In this document: piece after piece, positions 7,961-16,745 of the stretch
How the letters are laid out: each line of letters starts with the position of its first letter
Numbering within the stretch: the stretch's first letter is position 1
NCBI RefSeq assembly: GCF_017355185.1
Contig: NZ_JADILJ010000008.1
Coordinates: 1-64,000 of the forward strand
From: Rathayibacter sp. SD072
GTDB taxonomy: Bacteria > Actinomycetota > Actinomycetes > Actinomycetales > Microbacteriaceae
Length of the DNA stretch: 64,000 nt
Direction: 5' to 3'
Notes under the pieces: model-generated
Databases searched by the model: none
Told to the model about the DNA's origin: nothing
What the model saw: the letters and a program-made list of their open reading frames with translations, nothing else
Made by a program: the position numbers and the translations under genes

Positions 7961-9577
7961 ATGACAGCAGCGAGCACTCCCCCGCCGATCGGCGGCGCGG
8001 ACGGACCGGGCGGCGACGACTCCGCCCGCACCACGACGGCTCCCGACTCCGAGGAGCAGGAGCGCTCCGGAGCGGCGCCCGACCCCGCGGCCGGCGACGG
8101 CACCGAGCCCTGCACGGACAACCGCTTCCTCCTCTGGCTGCGCGGCCTCGGCCTCACCCGCCGCCCCGGCTGGATCGGCGGCGTCTGCGCCGGCATCTCG
8201 GAGCGCCTCGGCATCGACCCCCTGATCGTCCGCGGGATCTTCGCCGTCGTGGCGGTCCTCGGCGGCCCCGCGCTCCTCTTCTACGCCGCCGCCTGGCTCC
8301 TGCTCCCCGACGAGGACGACGTGCTGCCGATCGAGCGGCTGCTCCGCGGCCGGATCGACCGCGTCCACGCGGGCATCGGAGCGATGGTCCTCGCGTCGAT
8401 GCTCCCCCTCGCGCAGGGGTTCTGGTCGCTCGGCGGCGCCTACACCGGCGCCTCCCCCTGGTCCCCCGCCGCCGGCCGCACGATCTGGACGCTCGTGGTC
8501 ATCGGGCTCGTCATCGCCCTCGTCGTCTGGGTGGCGCGCAACTCCGGCCGCTCCGCCCGCGGCGCCGGCCCGGAGGAGGCGCCCGCGACCACCGACGACC
8601 GTCCCGGCTCCGTCCCCCTCTTCCCGCCGCCTCGTCCCACCGATGTGCGCCCCGAGTCGCCCGAGGACGTCGCCGCCTGGCGCGCCCGGCAGGACGCCTG
8701 GAAGACCGAGCGCGAGGCGTTCCGCGCCCAGCAGTCGGCGTCGGCGCGCGAGACGGCCCGTCAGCGCGCGGAGGAGGCGCGGGCTCGGTCCCGCGCGGTC
8801 GCCGCGGTGCGCGACGAGCGCCGCCGGGTGCGCCGGGCGCAGAACCCGCGCCTGCGGGCGAGCGTCACCCTCGTCGTGCTGGGCGCCGCGGCGGTGGTCG
8901 GAGCGATCGTCTCGCTCACCGCGACGGGCACCACCGCGGTGGCGTCCGGCTTCGCCGCCGCCGCGCTCGTGCTCGCCGCGGCGATCGTGCTGGCTGGCCT
9001 CGTGCGCAGGAGGGCGGTCCTCCTGGTCGCCGCATCGGTGCTCGCGCTGGCGACGGCCCTGATCGCGGCGATGCTGCCTCCGGATCGCGAGATCCTGCCC
9101 CTGAGCGGGACGTACGGCCTCTCGAACCAGCGCTCCGGGGACTACGCGATGCTCTCCGGTCTCCTCGACGTGACGGTCGTCCCCGGTGCGGGCGAGGACG
9201 GTGCGGTCATCGACGTCTGGCAGGGCGCCGGCGAGGTCTCGGTCTGGCCGCTGGCCGGGACGACCGTCCGGGTCGAGGCCGTCTCCGCGAGCGGGCAGCT
9301 CCAGATCGTCTCGGCGGACGGCCGTAACGTGACGGCGCCCGAGGACGTCCCGATCGTCGACGGCCGCTCCCGCTGGACGCAGACCTTCGGTGATCCGACC
9401 GCCGAGCCGACCGTCGTCCGGATCGAGCAGGGCGCCGGGACGATCACCGTGCACGACCAGACCACCGACGCCGAGCCCGCCGACGAGAGCACTGCCGACG
9501 ACAGCACCACCGACGACAGCACCACCGGCACCGGCGAGGCCGGCATCCCGCAGACCACGACGGAGGACCCGCGATGA
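7961..9577 (+). CDS. PspC-domain multi-pass membrane protein
   Basis: This protein of about 538 aa starts with a polar, low-complexity segment, then a PspC domain (RRPGWIGGVCAGISERLG, about residues 65-120). Further membrane segments and a long charged, coiled-coil-like cytoplasmic stretch (about 225-300, rich in R/E/A) follow. The C-terminal third is a beta-rich domain ending in a Thr/Asp-rich tail with repeated DDSTT. The frame is open upstream to 7859. ATG at 7961 is chosen because upstream residues look non-coding and the hexamer GACACT lies 6 nt before it. It is divergent from the PspC-domain kinase and is probably its target or signalling partner (inference). Confidence 0.85.
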   Translation: MTAASTPPPIGGADGPGGDDSARTTTAPDSEEQERSGAAPDPAAGDGTEPCTDNRFLLWLRGLGLTRRPGWIGGVCAGISERLGIDPLIVRGIFAVVAVLGGPALLFYAAAWLLLPDEDDVLPIERLLRGRIDRVHAGIGAMVLASMLPLAQGFWSLGGAYTGASPWSPAAGRTIWTLVVIGLVIALVVWVARNSGRSARGAGPEEAPATTDDRPGSVPLFPPPRPTDVRPESPEDVAAWRARQDAWKTEREAFRAQQSASARETARQRAEEARARSRAVAAVRDERRRVRRAQNPRLRASVTLVVLGAAAVVGAIVSLTATGTTAVASGFAAAALVLAAAIVLAGLVRRRAVLLVAASVLALATALIAAMLPPDREILPLSGTYGLSNQRSGDYAMLSGLLDVTVVPGAGEDGAVIDVWQGAGEVSVWPLAGTTVRVEAVSASGQLQIVSADGRNVTAPEDVPIVDGRSRWTQTFGDPTAEPTVVRIEQGAGTITVHDQTTDAEPADESTADDSTTDDSTTGTGEAGIPQTTTEDPR

Positions 9578-9837
9578 GCAGCACCGAGACCACTCCCCTT
9601 CCCGGCGCGCTGACGCCGAAGCGCCCGCGGATCCGCCTCGGCGCGATCGTCTGGGGTCTGTTCGCCGGCGCGGTCGCCGTCGGGCTCCTGATGACCACGG
9701 GCGACGAGCGGCTGCGATCCGAGCTGGTCGACGCCGCCCTGACTCTCTCGCCGGGGGCCGTCACCGCCGTCGTCGTCGCCGCCCTCGGCGGGCTGGCGCT
9801 GCTGATCGGCCTCGAGCGGGTGCTCGACCGGCGGTAG
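9574..9837 (+). CDS. Small two-helix membrane protein
   Basis: This 87-aa protein has two clear hydrophobic segments, about residues 25-42 and 60-80, joined by a charged loop. I do not recognise a named domain. Its ATG overlaps the stop of the PspC-domain gene (ATGA), so it belongs to the same operon and is probably made together with it. A role as an accessory membrane subunit of that envelope-stress module is a guess from context. Confidence 0.78.
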   Translation: MSSTETTPLPGALTPKRPRIRLGAIVWGLFAGAVAVGLLMTTGDERLRSELVDAALTLSPGAVTAVVVAALGGLALLIGLERVLDRR

Positions 9838-9985
9838 CCCGCAACCCCCTGGTCGGCGGCGGGTGCCGGGCGCAGACTCGACGACGGTCCCCGACGCCCG
9901 CCCCTCCCGGGCACGGCGCGGGACGACCGGAGACGAGACCGATGCCCGACCACCGCCCGCCCCGCGCCCGCCGGAGCGATCCCCG

Positions 9986-11701
9986 ATGATGCTCGGGATC
10001 GCGGGGATCGTGGCCGTGGCGGTCCTGGTCTCGGTCGCCGTGTTCGCGCGGCGGCTGGGCGTCGCCGCTCCGATCGTCCTCGTGCTCGCCGGAGTCGCCC
10101 TCTCGTACCTCCCCGGCGTGCCGGAGGTCGTGGTCCCGCACGAGTGGGTGCTCGACGGAGTGCTGCCGCCGCTGCTCTACGCCGCCGCGATCAGCGTCCC
10201 GTTCATCGACTTCCGCCGGAACCTGACCACCATCACCGGCCTCTCGGTCGTGCTGGTCGTCATCTCGGCCGCCGGCGTCGGCGCTCTGCTGTACGTCCTC
10301 CTGCCCGAGCTGGGCCTCCCGCTCGCGATCGCCGTCGGAGCCGTCATCAGCCCGCCCGACGCCGTGGCCGCCACCTCGGTCGGCCGGCGCCTGGGCCTCC
10401 CGCCGCGACTGCTCACCCTGCTCGAGGGCGAGGGCCTGATCAACGACGCGACCGCGCTGGTGCTGCTGCGCTCGGCCCTCGCCGCGGCCGCCGGCACGCT
10501 CGCCACCCCCTGGGCCGCGATCGGCGACTTCCTCTACGCGGTCGTCGTCGCGGTCGTCGTCGGCCTCGTGGCGAGCATCCTCACCGTCTTCGTGCGCTCG
10601 CGCCTCGAGGACCCGGTGCTCAACACCGTCGTCTCCTTCACCGTGCCGTTCGTGGCGTTCATCCCGGCCGAAGGCCTGGGCGCCTCGGGCGTGCTGGCGG
10701 TGGTCGTCGCGGGGCTGCACACGGGCCACGCGTCCTCCCGCTCCTTCACGGCCCAGTCGCGGGTGAACGACCGCGTCAACTGGCGCACCGTGCAGTTCCT
10801 CCTCGAGAACGGCGTGTTCCTCCTGATCGGGCTCGAGATCCGCGGTCTGATCCAGGATGCGGACGACGCCGCACTCACGGTCCCCGCCGCGGTCGGCATC
10901 GGCCTCATCGCCACGGTCGGGCTCATCGTGGTCCGTTTCCTCTGGGTCGGGCCGGTGCTGGTCGGCGAGCGCTGGCAGACCCGTCGAGCGGAGCGTCGGG
11001 CCCGTGAGCAGAAGGAGGTGCTCGACTCGTCCGCCGAGCTCCCCCGGGAGGAGCGGACGAAAGCGCGCCGCCGCTACCAGCTGCGCCGCGCCGACTACCG
11101 CCACTTCAGCACCAGCGGCCTCGGCTGGCGCGGCGGGCTCGTGCTGGGCTGGTCGGGGATGCGCGGAGTGGTGACCCTCGCGGCCGCGCAGTCCCTGCCC
11201 GAGGACATCCCGTACCGCAATCAGCTCGTGCTGATCGCCTTCACGGTCGCGGTCGCGACGCTCCTGATCCAGGGCAGCACCCTGCCGCTGCTCATCAAGG
11301 CGACGGGGATCCGCGGCGTCGACGAGCCGGAGGACCAGCGCTACCTGGCGGGGCTGCTCGACGAGATCACCGAGAAGGGGCTCTCGATCCTCGAGCACCC
11401 GGCCGACGTCGTGGAGGGCGCGACGGACGTCGATCCGGACGTCCTCGAGCGGGTGCGGCAGACCTCGTTCCTCCGCTCCGAGGCCGCCTGGGAGCGGGCG
11501 CGCGGAGCGGAGCGCGACGTCGTCGACACTCCGCACCGCCTCTACCGAGCTCTGCGGCTCGCCGTCGTCACCGCCGAGCGGGAGGCCCTGCTCGACGCGC
11601 GCTCGCGCCGCGCCTACCCGCAGCGGATCCTGACCCAGGCGCAGTCGCTGCTCGACCTCGAGGAGACGCGGCTGCGGCTGCGCAGGGGCACCACGTCCTA
11701 G
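9986..11701 (+). CDS. Na+/H+ antiporter, CPA1/NhaP family
   Basis: This 571-aa monovalent cation/proton antiporter has about twelve membrane segments in the first 430 residues. A cytoplasmic, charged C-terminal region carries many Arg and Glu residues. The conserved CPA1 core is visible: GAVISPPDAVAATSV and LEGEGLINDATALVLL, the latter with the transport Asp. A later helix has GWSGMRGVVTLAAAQ. The frame extends to 9863, but the proline/arginine-rich upstream part is unlikely to be translated. ATG at 9986 (or 9989) has GGAG about 10 nt upstream. The stop codon overlaps that of the convergent DUF1992 gene in CTAG. Confidence 0.9.
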   Translation: MMLGIAGIVAVAVLVSVAVFARRLGVAAPIVLVLAGVALSYLPGVPEVVVPHEWVLDGVLPPLLYAAAISVPFIDFRRNLTTITGLSVVLVVISAAGVGALLYVLLPELGLPLAIAVGAVISPPDAVAATSVGRRLGLPPRLLTLLEGEGLINDATALVLLRSALAAAAGTLATPWAAIGDFLYAVVVAVVVGLVASILTVFVRSRLEDPVLNTVVSFTVPFVAFIPAEGLGASGVLAVVVAGLHTGHASSRSFTAQSRVNDRVNWRTVQFLLENGVFLLIGLEIRGLIQDADDAALTVPAAVGIGLIATVGLIVVRFLWVGPVLVGERWQTRRAERRAREQKEVLDSSAELPREERTKARRRYQLRRADYRHFSTSGLGWRGGLVLGWSGMRGVVTLAAAQSLPEDIPYRNQLVLIAFTVAVATLLIQGSTLPLLIKATGIRGVDEPEDQRYLAGLLDEITEKGLSILEHPADVVEGATDVDPDVLERVRQTSFLRSEAAWERARGAERDVVDTPHRLYRALRLAVVTAEREALLDARSRRAYPQRILTQAQSLLDLEETRLRLRRGTTS

Positions 11702-12243
11702 CGGCCGCGCCACCAGCGTCGGCGCGGCCGCTCGGGCTCCGGTGCCGGAGTCGCACGGGCGGTGCGCCGCTCGGCCCAGCGGGCGATCTCGACGTCGATG
11801 TCGCGCAGCGGCGTCACGACCGGGGGCCCGCCCAGCAGCTGCCGACGCGCCTCGACGACGCGCGTGTTGAACTCCTCGAGGTGCGCTCGCACCTCCGACT
11901 CGCGGTGCAGTCGGTCGAGGCGCTCGTCGAGCTGACGGTCCTCGGCACGGAGGAGGAACGCGGCCGGTCCGATGCCGGTGAGGTTCTCGCGCTCGATCTT
12001 GCGGCGGATCCACCAGTCGGGGTCGTGGCCGCCGTTCAGCCCCTCCAGCGGCTTGCCCGCGCCGGGCAGGTCGTCGAAGTCCCCGCGACGGATGGCCTGC
12101 TGGATCGTCGTCTCGATGAAGGCGGCGCGCTCGGCGGGATCCTCCGGGATCGTCGCCTCGTTCTCCTCGGAGGTGTCGGGCGACGACTCGCCCTCCGCCC
12201 GCTTCGCGAGGTAGCGGGCGGCGTGGTTCCTGGCCTCGGACAT
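11698..12243 (-). CDS. DUF1992 / DnaJ-homologue-subfamily-C28-like protein
   Basis: This 181-aa protein contains the DUF1992 signature: IQQAIRRGDFDDLPGAGKPL followed by DPDWWIRRKIERENL. The family is found in bacteria and in eukaryotic DNAJC28 proteins, and its biochemical function is not established. The protein is soluble, with a basic C-terminal tail rich in Arg and Trp. GGAGG is placed 6 nt before the ATG. The gene is convergent with the antiporter and shares four bases with its stop codon. Confidence 0.88.
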   Translation of the reverse strand: MSEARNHAARYLAKRAEGESSPDTSEENEATIPEDPAERAAFIETTIQQAIRRGDFDDLPGAGKPLEGLNGGHDPDWWIRRKIERENLTGIGPAAFLLRAEDRQLDERLDRLHRESEVRAHLEEFNTRVVEARRQLLGGPPVVTPLRDIDVEIARWAERRTARATPAPEPERPRRRWWRGR

Positions 12244-12416
12244 CGGTCACCTCCGTCCCTCCAGGCTAGATCGGGCTCGCGCAGCGGGTCGATCCCACTC
12301 GGCAGCGCTCAGCGATCACTCGGGGACAGTTCGGGAGGAAGTCCCACTCGGATCACTCCCGGACGGGGGACCGACAAGGGGTCCGGCGGGGAGGCACCCG
12401 GATCTACTCTCGGCGC

Positions 12417-12788
12417 ATGCACCTCCGCAGCGTCGCGATCGTCCACTCCGCAGCTCCGCGCTCCTCCGCCGTCCGCGCCCGCCAGCGCGCCGCAGCGGAG
12501 GTCCTGGCGCACCTCGTGGTGGCCCTGGTCATGGGATCGCTGCTGCTGCTCGCGGTGTCCGCGAGCCTCGCCGGCCTGCTGCCCGTCCCCGCGCCGGTGC
12601 CCGCGTTCGAGGCGTGGTCGCTGATGCGCACGTCGTCGACCCTGCAGATCGGAGTCGCGGTGCTCGCCACCGGCCTCGCCGCCCTCGCGCGGGCCGGCGG
12701 TTGCGGCACGCGCGCCGACCGCTGGTGCGTCCTCGCGGCGATCAGCGCGGCCGCCGGTGCGCTGCTCCTGGTGGCCCCTCCGGTCTGA
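12417..12788 (+). CDS. Small membrane protein, function unknown
   Basis: This 123-aa open frame has a basic N-terminus and three hydrophobic segments (about residues 30-55, 75-92 and 103-120), with two Cys residues in the last loop. No domain is recognised. Support for it being real is the hexamer TACTCT at 12405-12410, exactly 6 nt before the ATG. That is the same arrangement seen at many convincing genes in this window. The gene stands alone between minus-strand neighbours. Confidence 0.6.
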   Translation: MHLRSVAIVHSAAPRSSAVRARQRAAAEVLAHLVVALVMGSLLLLAVSASLAGLLPVPAPVPAFEAWSLMRTSSTLQIGVAVLATGLAALARAGGCGTRADRWCVLAAISAAAGALLLVAPPV

Positions 12789-12912
12789 TCCGGCAGGCCC
12801 GTTCGCGCGGCGGGTCCCGACGTCCGACCGGATCGGCCTCTGCAGAACCTCTGCCGAGAGCGAGCGCCGGCCACGATCGCGGCTGAGGGAGGGTCTCAGC
12901 CGAGGTTCTGCA

Positions 12913-14418
12913 TCACCGCCAGGCGAGAGCCGACCGCTCGGCCCAGTACTGCTCGGGATCCTGCGGCTCCAGACCCTCCGGCAGCGCCGCCGGACGTGCG
13001 CGCAGGTTCTCGAGGAGCTGCGCCGGGGTCGCCGCACCGCTGAGCACCCGGTCGGCCCACGGCTGGGCGAGTGCGGCGCCGAGCGCCCGGTCCTCGGGCG
13101 CGTCGACCAGTCGGCGCACCGACTCGGGAGCGCGCTCGCCCACCAGCCGACCGTTGGCGAGCGCCTCCTTCACCACCACGAGCCACCCGGCGTCGTGCGC
13201 GTCGGCGAGCGCCGCCTCCGCCGACCGCTCGAGCAGGTTCCAGGTGGTCTGCACAGCGCTGAAGGGCGTCTCCGGGATCGCGAGCGCGAGCGCGATCGTC
13301 CTGCCCTGCCCGGGTCCGCTGGTCGAGAGGCCCACCCGGACCCCTGACGCCGCGAGGACCCGCAGCCGGTCGAGGAGCGCCCGGTCGGTCAGCGCCGGGC
13401 TCTCGGGCGTGATCGAGTGCACGAGGTAGCAGTCGGGGGCCGAGCCCAGCGCCTCGAGCGTCGACGACCACTGCCGCTCGAACATCGCCACCGAGTGCTC
13501 CTTGCGCTCGTGCACCGGCGCGTCCATCGCCCAGTCGCCGACGTACTCGTAGCCCCACTTCGACTCGACGGTCAGCCCGGCTCGACGCTCGGGATGCGCG
13601 GCGAGCCAGCTCCCGAGGAACTCCTCCGCACGGCCGTACGAGCGGGCGACGTCGACGAACCGCACGCCCTCGCTCCAGGCCGTGTCGAGCAGCTCGTGCG
13701 TGCGGGCGCGGAGGGCGTCGACGCTGCGCAGGCCGGGCGGGCCCAGGTCGCCGTCGCGACCCGCGGTGATGTAGGCCGGCCGGCCGACGGCCGCCAGGCC
13801 GAGTCCGATGCTCGCGGTGCTGGGTGCCATGGTGCTCGTTCCGTCCGGGAGGGGTGCCCCCACCGTAGACGCGGCGGGACGCGGCGCGCGCTGCAGTCCG
13901 GCCCGCCAGGCCTCCACCGTCACCGCGTACTCGACCGAGGCGTCGCCCTCCGCCTGCTCGCGACGCCGCAGCCCCAGCAGCTCCATCGCTCTCACCGAGC
14001 CGCGATTGCGCGGGTCGGCCCGTCCGACGACCCGCCGGGAGCCGAGGGTCTCGAAGACCAGGCGGAGCAGCGCGCGTCCGGCCTCGAGCGAGTAGCCCAG
14101 ACCCGCGGTGTCCGGATGCAGGAACATCCCGAGCTCGCACTCGTCCGTCCGCCGCACGACGACCGCGTCTCCGACGAGCCGTCCGGTCGCGAGCTCCTCG
14201 ATGCCGAGGACGCGCCGGTGCCCCGGCTGCGCGAGCTCCCACTCCGCCGAGCGCTCGGCGAACCACGCGGGGTAGCCGCCGGGTGCCAGCGGCGGGTGGC
14301 GGAGGAACCGCGCGGCGCGCGCATCCCCCCGGTAGGCCGTCACGGCCGACTCGTCGTCGAGGCGGAGGGGACGCAGCAGCAGGCGCACCGTCCGGTGCTC
14401 GTGCTCGGGGCCGCTCAT
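12913..14418 (-). CDS. GNAT acetyltransferase / aldo-keto reductase, apparent fusion
   Basis: One uninterrupted 501-codon frame encodes two domains. Residues 1 to about 176 are a RimJ/RimL-type GNAT N-acetyltransferase with VRLLLRPLRLDDE at the start and ELGMFLHPDTAGLGYSLEAG at the acetyl-CoA site. From about residue 197 comes an aldo-keto reductase (SVDALRARTHELLDTAW, then ESKWGYEYVGDW). The linker is about 20 residues rich in Ala, Pro and Thr. A methionine at 13830 begins MAPSTASIGLGLAAVG and could start the reductase on its own, so two coupled genes sharing a frame is the alternative. The GNAT start at 14418 has TACTGT 6 nt upstream. Substrates are unknown. Confidence 0.72.
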   Translation of the reverse strand: MSGPEHEHRTVRLLLRPLRLDDESAVTAYRGDARAARFLRHPPLAPGGYPAWFAERSAEWELAQPGHRRVLGIEELATGRLVGDAVVVRRTDECELGMFLHPDTAGLGYSLEAGRALLRLVFETLGSRRVVGRADPRNRGSVRAMELLGLRRREQAEGDASVEYAVTVEAWRAGLQRAPRPAASTVGAPLPDGTSTMAPSTASIGLGLAAVGRPAYITAGRDGDLGPPGLRSVDALRARTHELLDTAWSEGVRFVDVARSYGRAEEFLGSWLAAHPERRAGLTVESKWGYEYVGDWAMDAPVHERKEHSVAMFERQWSSTLEALGSAPDCYLVHSITPESPALTDRALLDRLRVLAASGVRVGLSTSGPGQGRTIALALAIPETPFSAVQTTWNLLERSAEAALADAHDAGWLVVVKEALANGRLVGERAPESVRRLVDAPEDRALGAALAQPWADRVLSGAATPAQLLENLRARPAALPEGLEPQDPEQYWAERSALAWR

Positions 14419-14464
14419 CCGCTCACAGTACGAGGCGCCGGTGCTCGCACGGGAGAATCGACCC

Positions 14465-15436
14465 GTGAGCGGTGGCGGACAGACCCTGGTCGCCGCCCTC
14501 GAGCGGCACCAGATCGCGCTGTACCTGCTGGCCCTCGCGGTCGCCCTCGGCGTGGGAGCGCTGGTGCCGGCGGCCGAGGAGCTCGACGCGGCCGTGACTC
14601 CGGTGCTCGCCCTGCTGCTGTTCGCGACGTTCCTCGGCGTGCCGTTCGGCTCGGTGCTGCGGGCGTTGCGCGACCGCCGCTTCCTCGCCTCGGTGCTCGT
14701 GCTGAACTTCGGCGTCGTGCCCGCGGTCGTCTTCGTGCTCACCCGGCCGATCGCGGGCGAGCCCGCCCTGCTGATCGGGGTGCTGCTCGTGCTGCTGACG
14801 CCCTGCATCGACTACGTGATCGTGTTCAGCGCTCTGGCGGGAGGGGCGTCGGCCCGGCTGCTCGCCGCCGCGCCGCTCCTGATGCTCGTGCAGATCCTCC
14901 TGCTGCCCCTGCTCCTGCTGCTCTTCCTCGGGCCGACCGGAGCGGCCGCGGTCGAGATCAGGCCGTTCGCCGAGGCCTTCGTGCTGCTGATCGTGCTGCC
15001 GCTGGCCGCGGCGGCGGGGCTGCAGCTGCTCGCCACCCGGTCGGCGCTCGGGCGGCGCCTCCGGGACGCGGTGCTGGGCTCGATGGTGCCGCTGATGGTC
15101 GCGACCCTGTTCACGGTGGTCGCGTCCCAGGCCGGAGCCGTCGCCGACGCCCTGCCGCGGCTCGGGCTGCTCGCGCTGCTGTACGCGGCCTTCGTCGTGA
15201 TCATGACCGCGCTCGGTGCGGGGGCGGGTCGGGTCGCCCGTCTGGACGTGCCCGCGCGTCGCGCCCTGCTGTTCAGCGGAGTCACCCGCAACTCGCTGGT
15301 GGTGCTGCCGCTCGCGCTGGCGCTGCCTCCTGCGCTGTCGGTGGCGCCGGTCGTCGTGGTCACGCAGACGCTCGTGGAGCTGATCGCGATGGTGCTGCTG
15401 GTGCGGATCGTGCCGCGTGTGATCCCGGAGCGCTGA
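14465..15436 (+). CDS. Bile acid:sodium symporter / ACR3-like transporter
   Basis: This 323-aa integral membrane protein has about ten hydrophobic segments and belongs to the BASS/ACR3 superfamily. The motif LLTPCIDYVIVFSALAGG carries the Cys characteristic of ACR3-like arsenite carriers. TRNSLVVLPLALALPP matches the second conserved block of the same group. No arsR or arsC lies nearby, so arsenite export is only a possibility and the substrate is open. Start: GTG at 14465, with GGGAGAAT just upstream; an in-frame codon at 14441 is less likely. The gene diverges from the GNAT/reductase gene with only 46 nt between them. Confidence 0.83.
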   Translation: MSGGGQTLVAALERHQIALYLLALAVALGVGALVPAAEELDAAVTPVLALLLFATFLGVPFGSVLRALRDRRFLASVLVLNFGVVPAVVFVLTRPIAGEPALLIGVLLVLLTPCIDYVIVFSALAGGASARLLAAAPLLMLVQILLLPLLLLLFLGPTGAAAVEIRPFAEAFVLLIVLPLAAAAGLQLLATRSALGRRLRDAVLGSMVPLMVATLFTVVASQAGAVADALPRLGLLALLYAAFVVIMTALGAGAGRVARLDVPARRALLFSGVTRNSLVVLPLALALPPALSVAPVVVVTQTLVELIAMVLLVRIVPRVIPER

Positions 15437-15566
15437 CTGCGGAGCGCCGACCCCGCGCGGACCCGCGCGCCGGCCGCGGAGGCCCGCGCGCCCGCGGAGG
15501 ATCCCGCGCCGTGCGGCGGCCTGTCAACCTCCGTCCCTTCCGCGACGTCCCGCCCTACCGTCGAAG

Positions 15567-15590
15567 GCGAGGACGCCCCTACGTCCTCGC
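15567..15590 (+). promoter_or_regulatory. Leader hairpin before the YihY/BrkB gene
   Basis: GCGAGGACG and CGTCCTCGC form a perfect 9-bp stem with a 6-nt loop. It lies about 50 nt before the GTG of the downstream gene and shortly after a possible -10 hexamer TACCGT at 15556-15561. It would sit near the 5' end of that mRNA. The rest of 15437-15639 shows nothing else I can name. Confidence 0.4.
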
Positions 15591-15639
15591 GCCGGTTCCC
15601 GCATGCTCCGGCGCGAGCAGCCAGCATCGGAGGATCCCC

Positions 15640-16695
15640 GTGGCCCAGACCAGCACCGAGCGCGAGCGCACCGCGCCCGACCCCGACGACACCCGCAAGC
15701 CCGACGACCCCACCGACGTCACCAAGCGCTCCTGGGGCTACGTCCTCAAGAAGACGCTGCGCGAGTTCGGGGCCGATCAGTGCACCGACCTCGCCGCGGC
15801 ACTCACCTACTACGCGGTCCTCGCGCTGTTCCCGGGCCTGCTGGCCGTGGTGTCGATCCTGGGCCTCTTCGGCCAGGCCGAGACGACCACCGACACGGTC
15901 CTCGACATCCTCGGCGGATTCGCGTCGCCCGAGGTGCTCGACACGATCCGCGGCCCGGTGCAGGAGCTGACCTCCTCCCCGGCCGCCGGTGTCGCGTTCG
16001 TGACCGGTCTGCTGGGCGCCCTGTGGTCCGCCTCCGGCTACGTCGGCGCGTTCGGCCGCGCCATGAACCGCGTCTACGAGATCGACGAGGGCCGGCCGGT
16101 CTGGAAGCTGCGCCCGACGATGCTCGGCATCACCCTCTTCACCGTCGCGCTGCTCGTGATCGCGGGGCTGCTCCTGGTGCTCAGCGGCCCGGTCGCGGAG
16201 ACGATCGGCGAGGCGATCGGCCTCGGCGAGGTCGCGCTCACCGTGTGGAGCATCGTGAAATGGCCCGTGCTCATCGCGCTGATGATCGTCATCATCGCGG
16301 TGCTCTACCACTGGTCGCCCAACGTGAAGCAGCCGAAGTTCCGCTGGACCAGCCTGGGTTCGATCCTCGCGCTCGTGGTGTGGGCGCTCGCGTCCGCCGG
16401 CTTCGCGTTCTACGTCGCCAACTTCGGCAACTACAACAAGACCTACGGCGCCCTCGGTGGCGTGATCGTCTTCCTCCTGTGGATCTGGATCACGAACCTC
16501 GCACTGCTCTTCGGGGCCGAGTTCGACGCCGAGCTCGAGCGCGGCCGCCAGCTGCAGGCGGGCATCGAGGCGGAGGAGCACATCCAGCTCCCGCCGCGCG
16601 ACACCCGCTCCAGCGACAAGAAGGCCGAGAAGCACGCCGAGGACGTCGCCGACGGCCGCAAGCTCCGCGAGACCGCGGGGCGCGAGGGCGGCTGA
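15640..16695 (+). CDS. YihY/virulence factor BrkB family membrane protein
   Basis: This 351-aa membrane protein of the YihY/BrkB family is often misnamed ribonuclease BN. About six membrane segments occupy residues 50-310. The family blocks DLAAALTYYAVLALFPGLLA and YGALGGVIVFLLWIWITNL are present. A polar N-terminal tail (about 40 residues) and a Lys/Glu-rich C-terminal tail flank the core. The start is GTG at 15640 with GGAGGA 5 nt upstream; the frame is open far upstream but that part is not coding. Molecular function of the family is not settled. Confidence 0.9.
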   Translation: MAQTSTERERTAPDPDDTRKPDDPTDVTKRSWGYVLKKTLREFGADQCTDLAAALTYYAVLALFPGLLAVVSILGLFGQAETTTDTVLDILGGFASPEVLDTIRGPVQELTSSPAAGVAFVTGLLGALWSASGYVGAFGRAMNRVYEIDEGRPVWKLRPTMLGITLFTVALLVIAGLLLVLSGPVAETIGEAIGLGEVALTVWSIVKWPVLIALMIVIIAVLYHWSPNVKQPKFRWTSLGSILALVVWALASAGFAFYVANFGNYNKTYGALGGVIVFLLWIWITNLALLFGAEFDAELERGRQLQAGIEAEEHIQLPPRDTRSSDKKAEKHAEDVADGRKLRETAGREGG

Positions 16696-16745
16696 CTCCG
16701 GATCGGGCGGGAGCGCCGCCGACGCCGCTCGCGTAGCGTCGGACG

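Noticed and set aside
14441-14464. Longer N-terminus for the ACR3/BASS-type transporter
   Set aside because: The extra residues precede the GGGAGAAT site and have no homology character; GTG at 14465 fits better.
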